Source: Cutibacterium granulosum (GTDB lineage Bacteria; Actinomycetota; Actinomycetes; Propionibacteriales; Propionibacteriaceae). From it: a stretch of 64,000 nt of DNA. The notes below the pieces were generated by a model. That model searched no databases and was not told where the DNA came from. It saw only the letters and a list, made by a program, of their open reading frames with translations. The DNA lies in NCBI RefSeq assembly GCF_900186975.1, contig NZ_LT906441.1, positions 1,736,001 to 1,800,000 of the forward strand, written 5' to 3'. Position 1 is the stretch's first letter; every line of letters starts with the position of its first letter. Made by a program: the position numbers and the translations under genes. This document shows positions 18,213 through 26,589 of this stretch, piece after piece.

Positions 18213-19079
18213 TCAGTCGACCTTGATGTTGAACTCCTCGGGATCGATCCCGAGGTCGGAGCCACGCCGTTTCTCATTGGCCCGGCAGATGAGTTCCGAG
18301 ATGACGTACATGACGGCCATCGGCAGCGCCAGGGCCATCATCGACACTGGATCACCGGACGGGTTGGCGAACGCACCCAGGACGAAGAAACCGAAGATCG
18401 CCCACTTGCGGGCAGCAGCGAGCTGGGCAGAACTCACCAAGTGAATGAGGTTGAGCAGGACGAGGAAGACCGGCAGCAGGAAGCACACCCCGAACAGCAG
18501 CACAAGACGCAGTTCGAGCGCCAGGAAGGCATTCATGTCCAACAGGTTCGTGATGCCCATGCCGCTGGGTGTGAAATTGAGCATCATGGTGATGCCCTTG
18601 GGCAGCACCCAGTACCCCAGGGCGGCCCCGGTGAGGAACAGGGGTACGGACGCCCCCACGAATCTCAACGCCAGCTTCTTCTCCTTGGCGAGCAGACCCG
18701 GAACGATGAATGCCCAGATCTCGTAGAGCCATATCGGACAGGCGGCGATGAGGCCGGCCACCATGGACACCCGCAGATTGAGCAGGAAGGGAGCGACGAC
18801 ACCGGTGTTGACCACCTGCAGCTGTGCCCCGGGGTTCTTCGCCACGATCGCCCGACTGGCCAACTGGTAAGGCCACATGACGACCTGCACCAAGGGGCGG
18901 TAGAAGACGAATGCCACCGAGGTGGTCACCACGATGGCCAGCAGGGAGACGATGAGTCGATAACGCAACTCACGGAAGTGGTCGAGCAGCGGCATCGTAC
19001 CGCCCTCGCCGGCCTCAGGCGGACGGAACCTGCCGAACCGACGCCGGTGTTCGGTCCCCTCGCCCATCGTCTGCGCCAC
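18213..19079 (-). CDS. tatC: Sec-independent protein translocase TatC
   Basis: TatC is the receptor for twin-arginine signal peptides. The 288-residue product has the N-terminal signature LLDHFRELRYRLIVSL, six predicted membrane segments, the P-rich loop before the second segment and a Lys/Arg-rich C-terminus. GTG at 19079 is given as the start; ATG at 19067 is possible and neither has a strong ribosome-binding site. It follows tatA with a gap of only 14 bp. Confidence 0.94.
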   Translation of the reverse strand: MAQTMGEGTEHRRRFGRFRPPEAGEGGTMPLLDHFRELRYRLIVSLLAIVVTTSVAFVFYRPLVQVVMWPYQLASRAIVAKNPGAQLQVVNTGVVAPFLLNLRVSMVAGLIAACPIWLYEIWAFIVPGLLAKEKKLALRFVGASVPLFLTGAALGYWVLPKGITMMLNFTPSGMGITNLLDMNAFLALELRLVLLFGVCFLLPVFLVLLNLIHLVSSAQLAAARKWAIFGFFVLGAFANPSGDPVSMMALALPMAVMYVISELICRANEKRRGSDLGIDPEEFNIKVD

Positions 19080-19093
19080 CAGTCAGAGCCCGT

Positions 19094-19330
19094 TCAGTTC
19101 TCGGTGGACTCGGGTTTGCTCTCGACGGCCTTGTCCTGCGCCTTCGCAGCAGCGTCGTCCTTCTTGTCCTTGTCGTTGAGTCCCTGGGTCTCCTCCTTGA
19201 ACTCACGAATGGCACGGCCAGCTCCCTTGCCGACGCCAGCCAACCGCGACCCGCCGAAGAGCAGCAGGGCGATGATGACGAGGATGAGCACCGATATCTC
19301 GGTGGGGACGAGCAGCAGAGCTGGAAACAT
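19094..19330 (-). CDS. tatA: Twin-arginine translocase subunit TatA
   Basis: TatA forms the protein-conducting part of the Tat system. The 78-residue protein has one N-terminal membrane helix (ISVLILVIIALLLFGG), the FGGSRL hinge, an amphipathic helix containing GKGAGRAIREFKEE and an acidic/lysine-rich tail. AAAGGA lies nine bases before the ATG at 19330, which was preferred over a longer frame. tatA-tatC lie between the small membrane protein and helY. Confidence 0.94.
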   Translation of the reverse strand: MFPALLLVPTEISVLILVIIALLLFGGSRLAGVGKGAGRAIREFKEETQGLNDKDKKDDAAAKAQDKAVESKPESTEN

Positions 19331-19519
19331 GAGCAGTCCTTTCAGGAGCTCCGGGGGCGCTCCCACCTAGTTGCACCCCAGTGTCGGACGGCGTTCAGGC
19401 TACCACGTGCCCTCGACCATCGTCGTCACTCTTTGCGCCATCATCTGCATGCCGGTTGCCCATTCACGCGCTGTTCACAAGCCGTTCACCCAGGAGGCAG
19501 GGATCAAGGCCCGGCTTCC

Positions 19520-19723
19520 TCACGGTGACGCCGATCCGTCCACGCTCTGCTGCAGTCCCTCAAGGTCGATCTGCTCGGCCACCTCGCCCACCTCCCCCAG
19601 TCTTGCGGTGAGCTGCTCCAGACTCTCCGTCATCCGGGTGAAGCGTCTCCACAGGTACCACGCTCCCCACAGGACCACCACGATCATGCCGACGAGTGCC
19701 ACACCAAGCATCCTGATCCACAT
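19520..19723 (-). CDS. Small single-pass membrane protein
   Basis: This 67-residue protein has one hydrophobic segment (ALVGMIVVVLWGAWYLW, residues 9-25), then a basic stretch and an acidic amphipathic tail likely to form a short coiled coil (LEQLTARLGEVGEVAEQI). The ATG at 19723 follows the pafC stop by 7 bp and has GAGGGGTGAGGG ahead. I do not recognise a family. Its place between pafC and tatA suggests co-transcription. The layout resembles a short TatA-like or divisome-type membrane anchor, but that is speculation. Confidence 0.65.
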   Translation of the reverse strand: MWIRMLGVALVGMIVVVLWGAWYLWRRFTRMTESLEQLTARLGEVGEVAEQIDLEGLQQSVDGSASP

Positions 19724-19730
19724 GAGACCC

Positions 19731-20678
19731 TCACCCCTCGTCATCGACGCTGCAGACCCGGTGGGCGGCGAGGGTACGGGTGGCGAGTTCCGCGAGGCGG
19801 TGAGCGGCACACGCGGGGGTGACGGCGAGCACCTCGTCCTGGAACATCGCCAACAGACCGGTGAACCACGCGTCATTCGCCACGGGAAAGGTGATCTGCC
19901 AGCCCTGCTCGACGCGCTCCACCCGGCGGGACGGGAAGTGCTCCCCCAACCATCGGGCAGCGGGTCTGACGATCACCTGAACCTCGGCATCGGCTGGCAG
20001 GGTGGCGAACCATTCATCGTCACTGTGTCGGTGGCGGGTCGCCGAACCGATCCTCACCGCGTCGACGATGCGATCCAGCCGCCAGGTACGCCATGCCTTG
20101 CGGGTCAGTGACCAGCCGTGGAGGTACAGGTGTCCGTCCCGCAGCTGCACCTCGACGGGATCGACGACATGTGTGGTGAGCGCTCCGGCAGATTTGCGTC
20201 GATGGGTGAGCTTGATGCGCCAATCCCGTTCACAGGCTTGCATGTACCACTGGGACTTCTCATCAATCTCCGGGGGATGCACCCGAACGGCGTCATGGTC
20301 CACCGAGCCCGCCTCGACAAGCTTGTCGATGACACGATCCACCGTCCGGGTCAGCGATTCGTCGGCCAGGTCGCGCACGATCTGCAGTGCTGCGATGAGT
20401 GACCATGCCTCCGCAGACGACAACTTCATGGGGCGATCGAGCTCATCGGGACTGCCCATCGAGATGATCGCTGGCTCCTGCCCATCACGTTCCAGGTGCA
20501 GGTCGTCGTCCAGACCTCCAACGGTGAAACCGCTCATGAGCAGGGTGCGCAGGTCGCCTTCGAGCTGGCGCTCGGTCACGCCCAGATCCTTGGCGGCCTG
20601 CGTCGCCGTCACCTGGGGATGGGAGCGCAGGTACGGCACGACGGTGAGAAGTCGGGAAAGGTCACTGTGACCGGCCAT
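19731..20678 (-). CDS. pafC: WYL-domain transcriptional regulator PafC
   Basis: PafC pairs with PafB to activate the RecA-independent DNA-damage response in mycobacteria. The 315-residue product begins with a winged helix-turn-helix (LLTVVPYLRSHPQVTATQA then VTERQLEGDLRTLL), followed by a WYL domain with the variant GHLYLHGWSL, and a C-terminal WCX extension. The ATG at 20678 overlaps the end of pafB by 17 bp, so translation is coupled. Despite the name, the pair is not needed for proteasome function. Confidence 0.87.
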   Translation of the reverse strand: MAGHSDLSRLLTVVPYLRSHPQVTATQAAKDLGVTERQLEGDLRTLLMSGFTVGGLDDDLHLERDGQEPAIISMGSPDELDRPMKLSSAEAWSLIAALQIVRDLADESLTRTVDRVIDKLVEAGSVDHDAVRVHPPEIDEKSQWYMQACERDWRIKLTHRRKSAGALTTHVVDPVEVQLRDGHLYLHGWSLTRKAWRTWRLDRIVDAVRIGSATRHRHSDDEWFATLPADAEVQVIVRPAARWLGEHFPSRRVERVEQGWQITFPVANDAWFTGLLAMFQDEVLAVTPACAAHRLAELATRTLAAHRVCSVDDEG

Positions 20679-21756
20679 TGCCCACCTCCACCATGTCGTC
20701 ACCATCGCCGTCCTGCCCCGATGCCTGCTGCAGCCAGGGCTGGTCGACGAGCTCCTGCAGCCACGCCATGACCTGTTCACGCACCTGCGGTGGTCCGACG
20801 ACGACTGCTCGACCACCGGCCTGGAGGACTGCCGTCTGCAGCTGGCGCAGACCAGGTGCGGTGACATGCACGACACGAGAGTTTCCAGTGCCTCCCACGG
20901 TGCCGACGGACGGTGGAATCTCGTCGTCGCTCAGGGTTCGGATCCGCACCCCGGCGAGTTGGACGGCTCCGGTGAGGACGACGATCGCCTCGATGTCCTC
21001 GCTGTCGGTGGGATCCAATGGCCCCAGTTCGCGCTGCATGGTGGCACTGTCCGGGCGTACGACCGTGCCGGGTCGACCTGTCAGCCGCACGTGCGAGGTG
21101 ATCCGTGACACCCGGAAGGTGCGTGCCTCGTCAACATCGATGTCACGCCCCTGCAGGTACCAGTGACCGTCCTGCAGGATGACCTGCCAGGGGTCGACGT
21201 GCCGTACTCGCTCGGCGCGATACTCGAAACTCACGGGAACACCTTGGTCGGTGGCGGTCATGAGCACTGGCACCTGGTCGTTACCATCGCTGTGCCCGGC
21301 CAGGGCCATCGGACCCGTCATGGTGACGTCCGGTACCTCTGCAGCCAGCATCGACGTCGCATCGGCATCGCTGCACGGCTCGGCCTCAACAGCACGCAAC
21401 TTGCGAATGGCGGAATGAGCCGACTCGTCGAGCACGGAGTCGCGCCACACCGTGCTGGCCATGGCCAACACGTCCGTCTCGTCGGTGGTGAGATGTACTG
21501 GCTTCAGCTCGTAGTTCTGACGAACGATGCGATACCCCATCTTGTTGGGGCCGATGCCGGGCATGTCGACGACGTCAATGGGAATGCCGAGTTCGCGCAG
21601 TGATCTCTTGTCCCGTTCGAAGGTGCGCCGAAAAGCATCGTCGGAGAGGTCATGGTAGAGCTCGATGTGGTCGCGCAACTCGCTGCGCAGCAGTGGACGA
21701 TCAGTGGTGAGCAGGGCGGTGACGAGGCTCACCATTCGTTCGTGCCGTTTCGACAT
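20662..21756 (-). CDS. pafB: WYL-domain transcriptional regulator PafB
   Basis: PafB is the partner of PafC. The 364-residue product has an N-terminal winged helix domain (MVSLVTALLTTDRPLLRSE, RRTFERDKRSLRELGI), a WYL domain with GHWYLQGRD near residue 195 and a WCX C-terminal domain. Two adjacent ATGs are possible (21759 and 21756); the second has better spacing from a GGGG stretch. In Mycobacterium pafA (the Pup ligase) precedes this gene. Here the upstream gene is gluQRS on the other strand, so pafA is missing at this site. Confidence 0.87.
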   Translation of the reverse strand: MSKRHERMVSLVTALLTTDRPLLRSELRDHIELYHDLSDDAFRRTFERDKRSLRELGIPIDVVDMPGIGPNKMGYRIVRQNYELKPVHLTTDETDVLAMASTVWRDSVLDESAHSAIRKLRAVEAEPCSDADATSMLAAEVPDVTMTGPMALAGHSDGNDQVPVLMTATDQGVPVSFEYRAERVRHVDPWQVILQDGHWYLQGRDIDVDEARTFRVSRITSHVRLTGRPGTVVRPDSATMQRELGPLDPTDSEDIEAIVVLTGAVQLAGVRIRTLSDDEIPPSVGTVGGTGNSRVVHVTAPGLRQLQTAVLQAGGRAVVVGPPQVREQVMAWLQELVDQPWLQQASGQDGDGDDMVEVGNGRSQ

Positions 21757-21885
21757 CATCACCCCAGTCCACGAAATCCTGTGCAGTGCCGCAGACATCG
21801 ATTCCTCGATCTCGATGGCTGGTGCACACGGTCAGACGGGGATGAGCCTACTCGCGTCCATCGTGATGGGTGACTCGAGTCGATC

Positions 21886-21891
21886 TACAAT
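21886..21891 (+). promoter_or_regulatory. -10 box of leaderless gluQRS
   Basis: TACAAT lies 6 nt before the GTG at 21898, with no ribosome-binding site between. This fits leaderless transcription. Confidence 0.55.
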
Positions 21892-21897
21892 CCATCC

Positions 21898-23025
21898 GTG
21901 TCCTGCCCACACCCATTCAGCAATGCCACCACCGGCGGGCGTCCTGCCGGCCGGTTCGCCCCCTCGCCCACCTCTGCACTGCACATCGGCAATCTCCGCA
22001 CCGCCTTGGCAGCGTGGTTGCTGGCGCGGTGCAGTGATCGACGATTCGTCGTGCGGGTGGAGGACCTGGACCAGCAACGGGTCGCTGCTGCCGATGGGAT
22101 CGCCGATCAACAGTTGCGCGATCTGGAGGCCCTGGGCCTTGACTGGGACGGCCCGGTGATGCGTCAATCGGAGCGGCTGGACATCTATTCAGACGCCCTC
22201 GCGCAGCTGTCCACCTACCCGTGTTTCTGCACTCGCAGGGAGATCGCAGCAGCCGCCCAGGCCCCCAATGGCGTCCAGAGCTGGCGCCCCTACCCGGGAA
22301 CGTGCCGCACCTTGAGCCACTCAGATCGCCAGAGCCGCGCGAGAATGCGCCCTGCTGCCACTCGGTTGGCCTCCGAGGTCTCCGGTTGGCAGGTCACCGA
22401 CCAAGCCCGTGGCACCTGTCTGGGCCAGGTGGACGACGTCGTCCTGCGTCGCAATGACGGGGTTTACGCCTACAACCTGGCTGTCGTCGTCGATGATGGT
22501 GTGCAGGGAGTCGATCAGGTGGTGCGGGCCCGTGACCTGTGGCCCTCTGCTGGGCGGCAGAGCCATCTGGGGCACCTGCTCGGTCTTCCCGAGGTGCGCT
22601 ACGCCCATTGCGGCCTGGTGCATGCTCCAGACGGCGAACGGTTGTCCAAATCGGCGCACGCCGGAGGGTTGGCCGAACTGGCGGCCCGCGGGGTGGAGCT
22701 TCCTCGGGTGCGGGCCGCGTTGTGTGAGTCCCTGGGGCTTCCGGCAGTGGATGATCCACATGAGTTACTCGCCGATCCTGACGTGACGGCAGCCCTCACT
22801 CCTCCCCCGACGGCCCCTGATCCATCGGGGACGCCGGGTACCTGGGACGATCCGAGCTCGTCGCGGCATTCGGACGCGCCTGCCGCCACCCCGCAACCGG
22901 CGGCGTCACGCCACGCCCCACCACAGGGGAAAGCCCCACGTCCGGTGGACGCGGGGCCGTACCGTGATTCGGAGTCGTCGAGCAGGCTGGGCTGGTGGAG
23001 TGACTGGACGGCACCCACATGGTGA
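21898..23025 (+). CDS. gluQRS: Glutamyl-Q tRNA(Asp) synthetase
   Basis: GluQRS attaches glutamate to queuosine at the anticodon of tRNA-Asp. The protein has the class I synthetase HIGH motif ALHIGNLRTA, a zinc site (CFC then YPGTC), and the KMSKS-like loop GERLSKSAHA near residue 255. It lacks the anticodon-binding domain of GltX, as expected. The core ends near residue 300. The last ~75 residues are Pro/Ser/Ala-rich with no visible fold, which makes the product (375 residues) longer than the usual ~300. The leaderless GTG start was preferred because the frame begins there. Confidence 0.85.
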   Translation: MSCPHPFSNATTGGRPAGRFAPSPTSALHIGNLRTALAAWLLARCSDRRFVVRVEDLDQQRVAAADGIADQQLRDLEALGLDWDGPVMRQSERLDIYSDALAQLSTYPCFCTRREIAAAAQAPNGVQSWRPYPGTCRTLSHSDRQSRARMRPAATRLASEVSGWQVTDQARGTCLGQVDDVVLRRNDGVYAYNLAVVVDDGVQGVDQVVRARDLWPSAGRQSHLGHLLGLPEVRYAHCGLVHAPDGERLSKSAHAGGLAELAARGVELPRVRAALCESLGLPAVDDPHELLADPDVTAALTPPPTAPDPSGTPGTWDDPSSSRHSDAPAATPQPAASRHAPPQGKAPRPVDAGPYRDSESSSRLGWWSDWTAPTW

Positions 23026-23193
23026 GCCATCACCGAGACGGCCAGCCACCACCGCCACCAGGAACGTCCACCCTCGAAAGGTGCCCGATGGGAAGTCACC
23101 AGATGATGTTGCCCGGATGACACCCGAATGGGTCGAGCTGGGGCACGAGTGAGTCCAGCTGGGACGCAGGGGAAACACACGACGCCCCAGGAG

Positions 23194-24204
23194 TCACCCC
23201 TTCTCGGCCCGGAGCACGTCAATGACGTAGATCATCGTCTCGCCCTTCTTGACCTTCTTGTCGGGACTGCCCTCGGGATAGGCCTTGTTCGGCGGGGCGA
23301 TGATGAGCAGTCGTGATCCAGCCGTCTGACCGGCCAGACCCTCCTGCCACGCTGGAATGGTCTGCTGGAGCATGCCCTGAATGCCGGGATCGTCATAGCC
23401 GTCATCGACGACCTTGCCGGTGGACCAAGCCCATGAACGGTACTTCACCGTGACGACGTCGTTTGCGGTGATCTTGTTGCCCTTGCCCTTGATGAGCGGC
23501 TGGGTGACAAGTTTGGACGGCTTGGACGCCTTGCCGATGTTCACCTTGGGGCCGTCCTTGGCCATGCTGACGGTGGGCAGACCAGCAGGGGGATCGACCT
23601 TCTCACCGGTGGCCTCGGTGGGGGTGAGCTCCTTGATCTCGACGACGAAGATCAGCGAGTCACCCTTCTGGATGCCGGCCTCGGGGTTGCCGCCGCTGGC
23701 GTCGTAACCATCGGAACCGGGCATCATGACGAGTACCTGATCACCCACACGGTGCCCGGCAAGCCCCTTGCGGAATCCGGGGACGACCTGCTGCAGCGGG
23801 AAGGTGACCGCCTGACCACGCTTGTAGGAGGAGTCGAAGACCTTGCCGTCCCGAGCGTCGACACCGACGTAGTCGAGGGTGACGGTGCTGTCGGCCTTGA
23901 CCTCGGCTCCCGATCCCTTCTTGAGCACGGTGGACTGGGTCTTGTCGATCTTGAGTGGCCAGGCCCCGGTGACCGTGGACTCCTTGCCCTGCTTGGCGTC
24001 GACCTTGAGCTCGTCCAGGCTCTTGATGGCCTTGGCAGGCTTGCTGGATGCCGACGAGGCAGCCGTGGCACTCGGGGTCGCAGAGGGTGAGGATCCGGCA
24101 TCGGAGTCCTTCGAACCGCAGGCCGTCAACCCCATGGCAGCCACTGCCAGGAGGGTCGTCGCCTGGACGAACCGGCGCGCGGGTCGACGTTTCATGTCAC
24201 TCAT
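23194..24204 (-). CDS. FKBP-type peptidyl-prolyl isomerase lipoprotein (two FKBP domains)
   Basis: This 336-residue protein has a basic N-terminus, a hydrophobic stretch and the lipobox LTAC at residues ~26-29, so it is exported and lipid-anchored. After an Ala/Ser/Pro-rich linker come two FKBP domains. The first contains VTLDYVGVDARDGKVFDSSY and VPGFRKGLAGHRVGDQVLV; the second contains IPAWQEGLAGQTAGSRLLI and IAPPNKAYPEG. Both probably help fold proteins outside the membrane. AGGAAA lies six bases before the ATG at 24204. It converges with gluQRS. Confidence 0.9.
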   Translation of the reverse strand: MSDMKRRPARRFVQATTLLAVAAMGLTACGSKDSDAGSSPSATPSATAASSASSKPAKAIKSLDELKVDAKQGKESTVTGAWPLKIDKTQSTVLKKGSGAEVKADSTVTLDYVGVDARDGKVFDSSYKRGQAVTFPLQQVVPGFRKGLAGHRVGDQVLVMMPGSDGYDASGGNPEAGIQKGDSLIFVVEIKELTPTEATGEKVDPPAGLPTVSMAKDGPKVNIGKASKPSKLVTQPLIKGKGNKITANDVVTVKYRSWAWSTGKVVDDGYDDPGIQGMLQQTIPAWQEGLAGQTAGSRLLIIAPPNKAYPEGSPDKKVKKGETMIYVIDVLRAEKG

Positions 24205-24264
24205 CACATTTCCTGTCACTCATGTACGGGCGCACAGACCATCTGTTCGCCCACTGGGTCTTCA

Positions 24265-25008
24265 TCACAGCCCGACGATGTCGTAGAGCTTGCCAAGTTC
24301 CTCACGGGTGAGGGGGCGCATGTCGCCCCCCCCGAGCTTGCCCAGATGCACCGGACCGATCGAGGTGCGCGACAGTCGGCGCACCGGGTGGGCCACCGAG
24401 TCCATCATGCGACGCACGATGCGGTTGCGTCCCTCGTGCAGTGTCACCTGGACCAACGAGTGCTCGTCCATCGCCTGCACCAGCTTCACCGAGTCCGGGT
24501 GCACCGGGCCGTCCTCCAAGGTGATTCCCTTGCTCAACCGGTTGATGACCTTGTGGTCAACACGCCCTTCCACATCGGCGAGGTAGGTCTTGAGCACCTC
24601 GTAGGACGGATGTGTCATGCGGTTGGCGAACTCTCCGTCATTGGTGAGCAGGATGAGCCCAGAGGTCTCGGTGTCCAACCGGCCGACGTGGAAGAGTCGG
24701 ATACCGTGCGGCACCCCCTCCAGGTCGGAGAGATCTGGGCGGCCCTCCGGATCGTCCATCGTCGAGATGACGCCACGCGGCTTGTTGAGCACGTAGTAGA
24801 CGTGCCGGCGTGCCGTGGGAATACGTGACCCGTCCACTCGGATCTCGTCGTGCTCGGGGTCGACACGGCGACCCTGCTCGATGACCAGTTCGCCGTTGAC
24901 CTCCACTCGACCACCGGCGATCATCTCCTCTGCGGCCCGTCGCGAGGCCAGCCCGGCCTGGGCCAGGACCTTCTGCAGACGGATTCCTTCCTCGGGCTTG
25001 TCGCTCAT
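24265..25008 (-). CDS. rluB: rRNA pseudouridine synthase (RsuA/RluB family)
   Basis: This 247-residue enzyme changes uridine to pseudouridine in rRNA; by position it corresponds to actinobacterial RluB. It has an N-terminal S4 RNA-binding domain (IRLQKVLAQAGLASRRAAE), the catalytic aspartate in VGRLDTETSGLILLTND and the C-terminal HEGRNRIVRRM motif. GGAGGAACG before the ATG at 25008 fixes the start. In most actinobacteria scpB lies upstream, but here a small ParA-linked gene does. Confidence 0.9.
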   Translation of the reverse strand: MSDKPEEGIRLQKVLAQAGLASRRAAEEMIAGGRVEVNGELVIEQGRRVDPEHDEIRVDGSRIPTARRHVYYVLNKPRGVISTMDDPEGRPDLSDLEGVPHGIRLFHVGRLDTETSGLILLTNDGEFANRMTHPSYEVLKTYLADVEGRVDHKVINRLSKGITLEDGPVHPDSVKLVQAMDEHSLVQVTLHEGRNRIVRRMMDSVAHPVRRLSRTSIGPVHLGKLGGGDMRPLTREELGKLYDIVGL

Positions 25009-25067
25009 CGTTCCTCCAATAGTCGGGCTCACCGGCCCACTGTCCCCACAGCTGGGTTCTTCACGTC

Positions 25068-25571
25068 TCATTGGTCCAGACGGGTGACCAGTGCGGACTC
25101 GGTGCCGCGAAGGTCGAGGTCGGCCAGGGCGATGGCGATGGCTTCCCGTACGATGCGTCCTCGATCGGCTGCCACCCCTTGGGCACGCAGCTGCAGACGT
25201 GCATTCTCCAGTGCCAGGAGTTCCTCGGTACTGACGTAGACGGTGATCTTCTCATCATGACGTACCCGTCCGCTACCCCGGCGGGATCCGGTCGTGCCCC
25301 TCGTGGCCGAGCTGTTCGTGGTGGCAGCACGAGAATCCTCGGTGGATCCTTGTGCGTCCGCCGAGGCATCCGCAGCAGCGGTCTGCCGACCGCCATGCCC
25401 CTGCCGTGTGCCATTGCCGGACCGTGCCGAGGCATCTGGATCCGAGGATGTGCGCTGCTCGACATCGTCAAGGCCATCATGTGCCTTGTCGGTGTCACCG
25501 AAGGAATTGTGCTTGGCCGTGGACCGGAAGAGTTCCGAGGCACCTGGGAGGCTCACGCGGCGGTTTGACAC
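25068..25571 (-). CDS. Putative ribbon-helix-helix ParA-partner protein
   Basis: This 167-residue protein has three parts. A short N-terminal motif RRVSLPGASELFRSTAK is followed by about 80 disordered Gly/Ser/Thr/Asp-rich residues. The C-terminal 60 residues begin KITVYVSTEELLALENARL and end REAIAIALADL, the beta strand-helix-helix pattern of ribbon-helix-helix (CopG/ParG-like) DNA-binding domains. The GTG at 25571 overlaps the parA end by 19 bp. By analogy with plasmid ParA-ParG it may bind DNA and stimulate the ParA ATPase. This is inference; I do not recall a named family. Confidence 0.6.
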   Translation of the reverse strand: MSNRRVSLPGASELFRSTAKHNSFGDTDKAHDGLDDVEQRTSSDPDASARSGNGTRQGHGGRQTAAADASADAQGSTEDSRAATTNSSATRGTTGSRRGSGRVRHDEKITVYVSTEELLALENARLQLRAQGVAADRGRIVREAIAIALADLDLRGTESALVTRLDQ

Positions 25572-26506
25572 CGTGTCAGCACCTCCTTGGCGAGATCACG
25601 ATAGGCATCGGCCGCCGGCGACTTGGGGGCATAGGTGGTGATGGGCTCGCCAGCCACCGTCGTCTCGGGGAATTTGATGGTGCGCTTGATGACGGTATGG
25701 AAGACGACATCACCAAAAGCCTGGACGACGCGCTCCATGACCTCACGGGCGTGCAGGGTACGCGAGTCGAACATCGTGCCAAGAATACCGAGGATCTTGA
25801 GATCGGGATTGAGACGATCCTGCACCTTCTCGATGGTGTCGGTGAGCAGGGCGATACCACGCAGAGCGAAGAACTCACACTCCAAGGGCATGATGACCCA
25901 GTCGGAGGCAGTGAGGGCATTGATCGTCAGCAGCCCCAGGGACGGTGCACAGTCGATGAGAATGACGTCATACTCATCACGCACCCGATCAATGACCCTC
26001 TTGAGGGTCTGCTCACGGGCCACCTCACTGACGAGCTGCACCTCCGCCGCCGACAGGTCGATGTTGGCCGGAAGTAGGTCCATGCCCTCGATGACGGTGT
26101 CGGTGATGACATCGTGCGGATCTCCCTGCCGAGACATGAGCAGGGTGTAGATGGATTCATCGAGGGTGTGCGGATTGACGCCCAGACCCACCGAGAGTGA
26201 TCCCTGCGGGTCGAAGTCGACGAGCAGCACCCTGCGGCCGTACTCGGCCAAGGCCGCGCCGAGATTGATGGTCGTCGTCGTCTTGCCGACGCCACCTTTC
26301 TGGTTGCACATCGAGATGACCATGGCGTGTTGGGGGCCATCGGGCACCGGAGCAGGGTCGGGGAGGTCTGGTAATGGCCTACCCGTGGGGCCGATCGAGT
26401 TCTCAGCCGCTTCGATGGCCTGTTGCCCAGGCCCGGGCACGCGAATCAGCGGTTCCGGTGACGGTTCGGACACCTTGACCTCCTTGGACGACGAGCCGGT
26501 ACTCAC
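25553..26506 (-). CDS. ParA-family ATPase (PldP-like)
   Basis: This 317-residue ATPase has the deviant Walker A motif CNQKGGVGKTTTTINLG near residue 65, Walker A' VLLVDFDPQGSLSVGLG and Walker B VILIDCAPSLGLLTINAL. The first ~60 residues are Pro-rich and disordered. It sits next to xerD, like the second (non-oriC) ParA of actinobacteria called PldP in Corynebacterium, which affects division-site selection. The genes for ScpA and ScpB that usually follow are replaced by the small coupled gene. Confidence 0.88.
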   Translation of the reverse strand: MSTGSSSKEVKVSEPSPEPLIRVPGPGQQAIEAAENSIGPTGRPLPDLPDPAPVPDGPQHAMVISMCNQKGGVGKTTTTINLGAALAEYGRRVLLVDFDPQGSLSVGLGVNPHTLDESIYTLLMSRQGDPHDVITDTVIEGMDLLPANIDLSAAEVQLVSEVAREQTLKRVIDRVRDEYDVILIDCAPSLGLLTINALTASDWVIMPLECEFFALRGIALLTDTIEKVQDRLNPDLKILGILGTMFDSRTLHAREVMERVVQAFGDVVFHTVIKRTIKFPETTVAGEPITTYAPKSPAADAYRDLAKEVLTRCQTAA

Positions 26507-26589
26507 CGGTCAATGTCCAACCCTAGTATGTTCCCGAAAAAATCGACGCCTGCCGGCCCCTCGATTCGGTGGACACGGCGCTCCACCCG

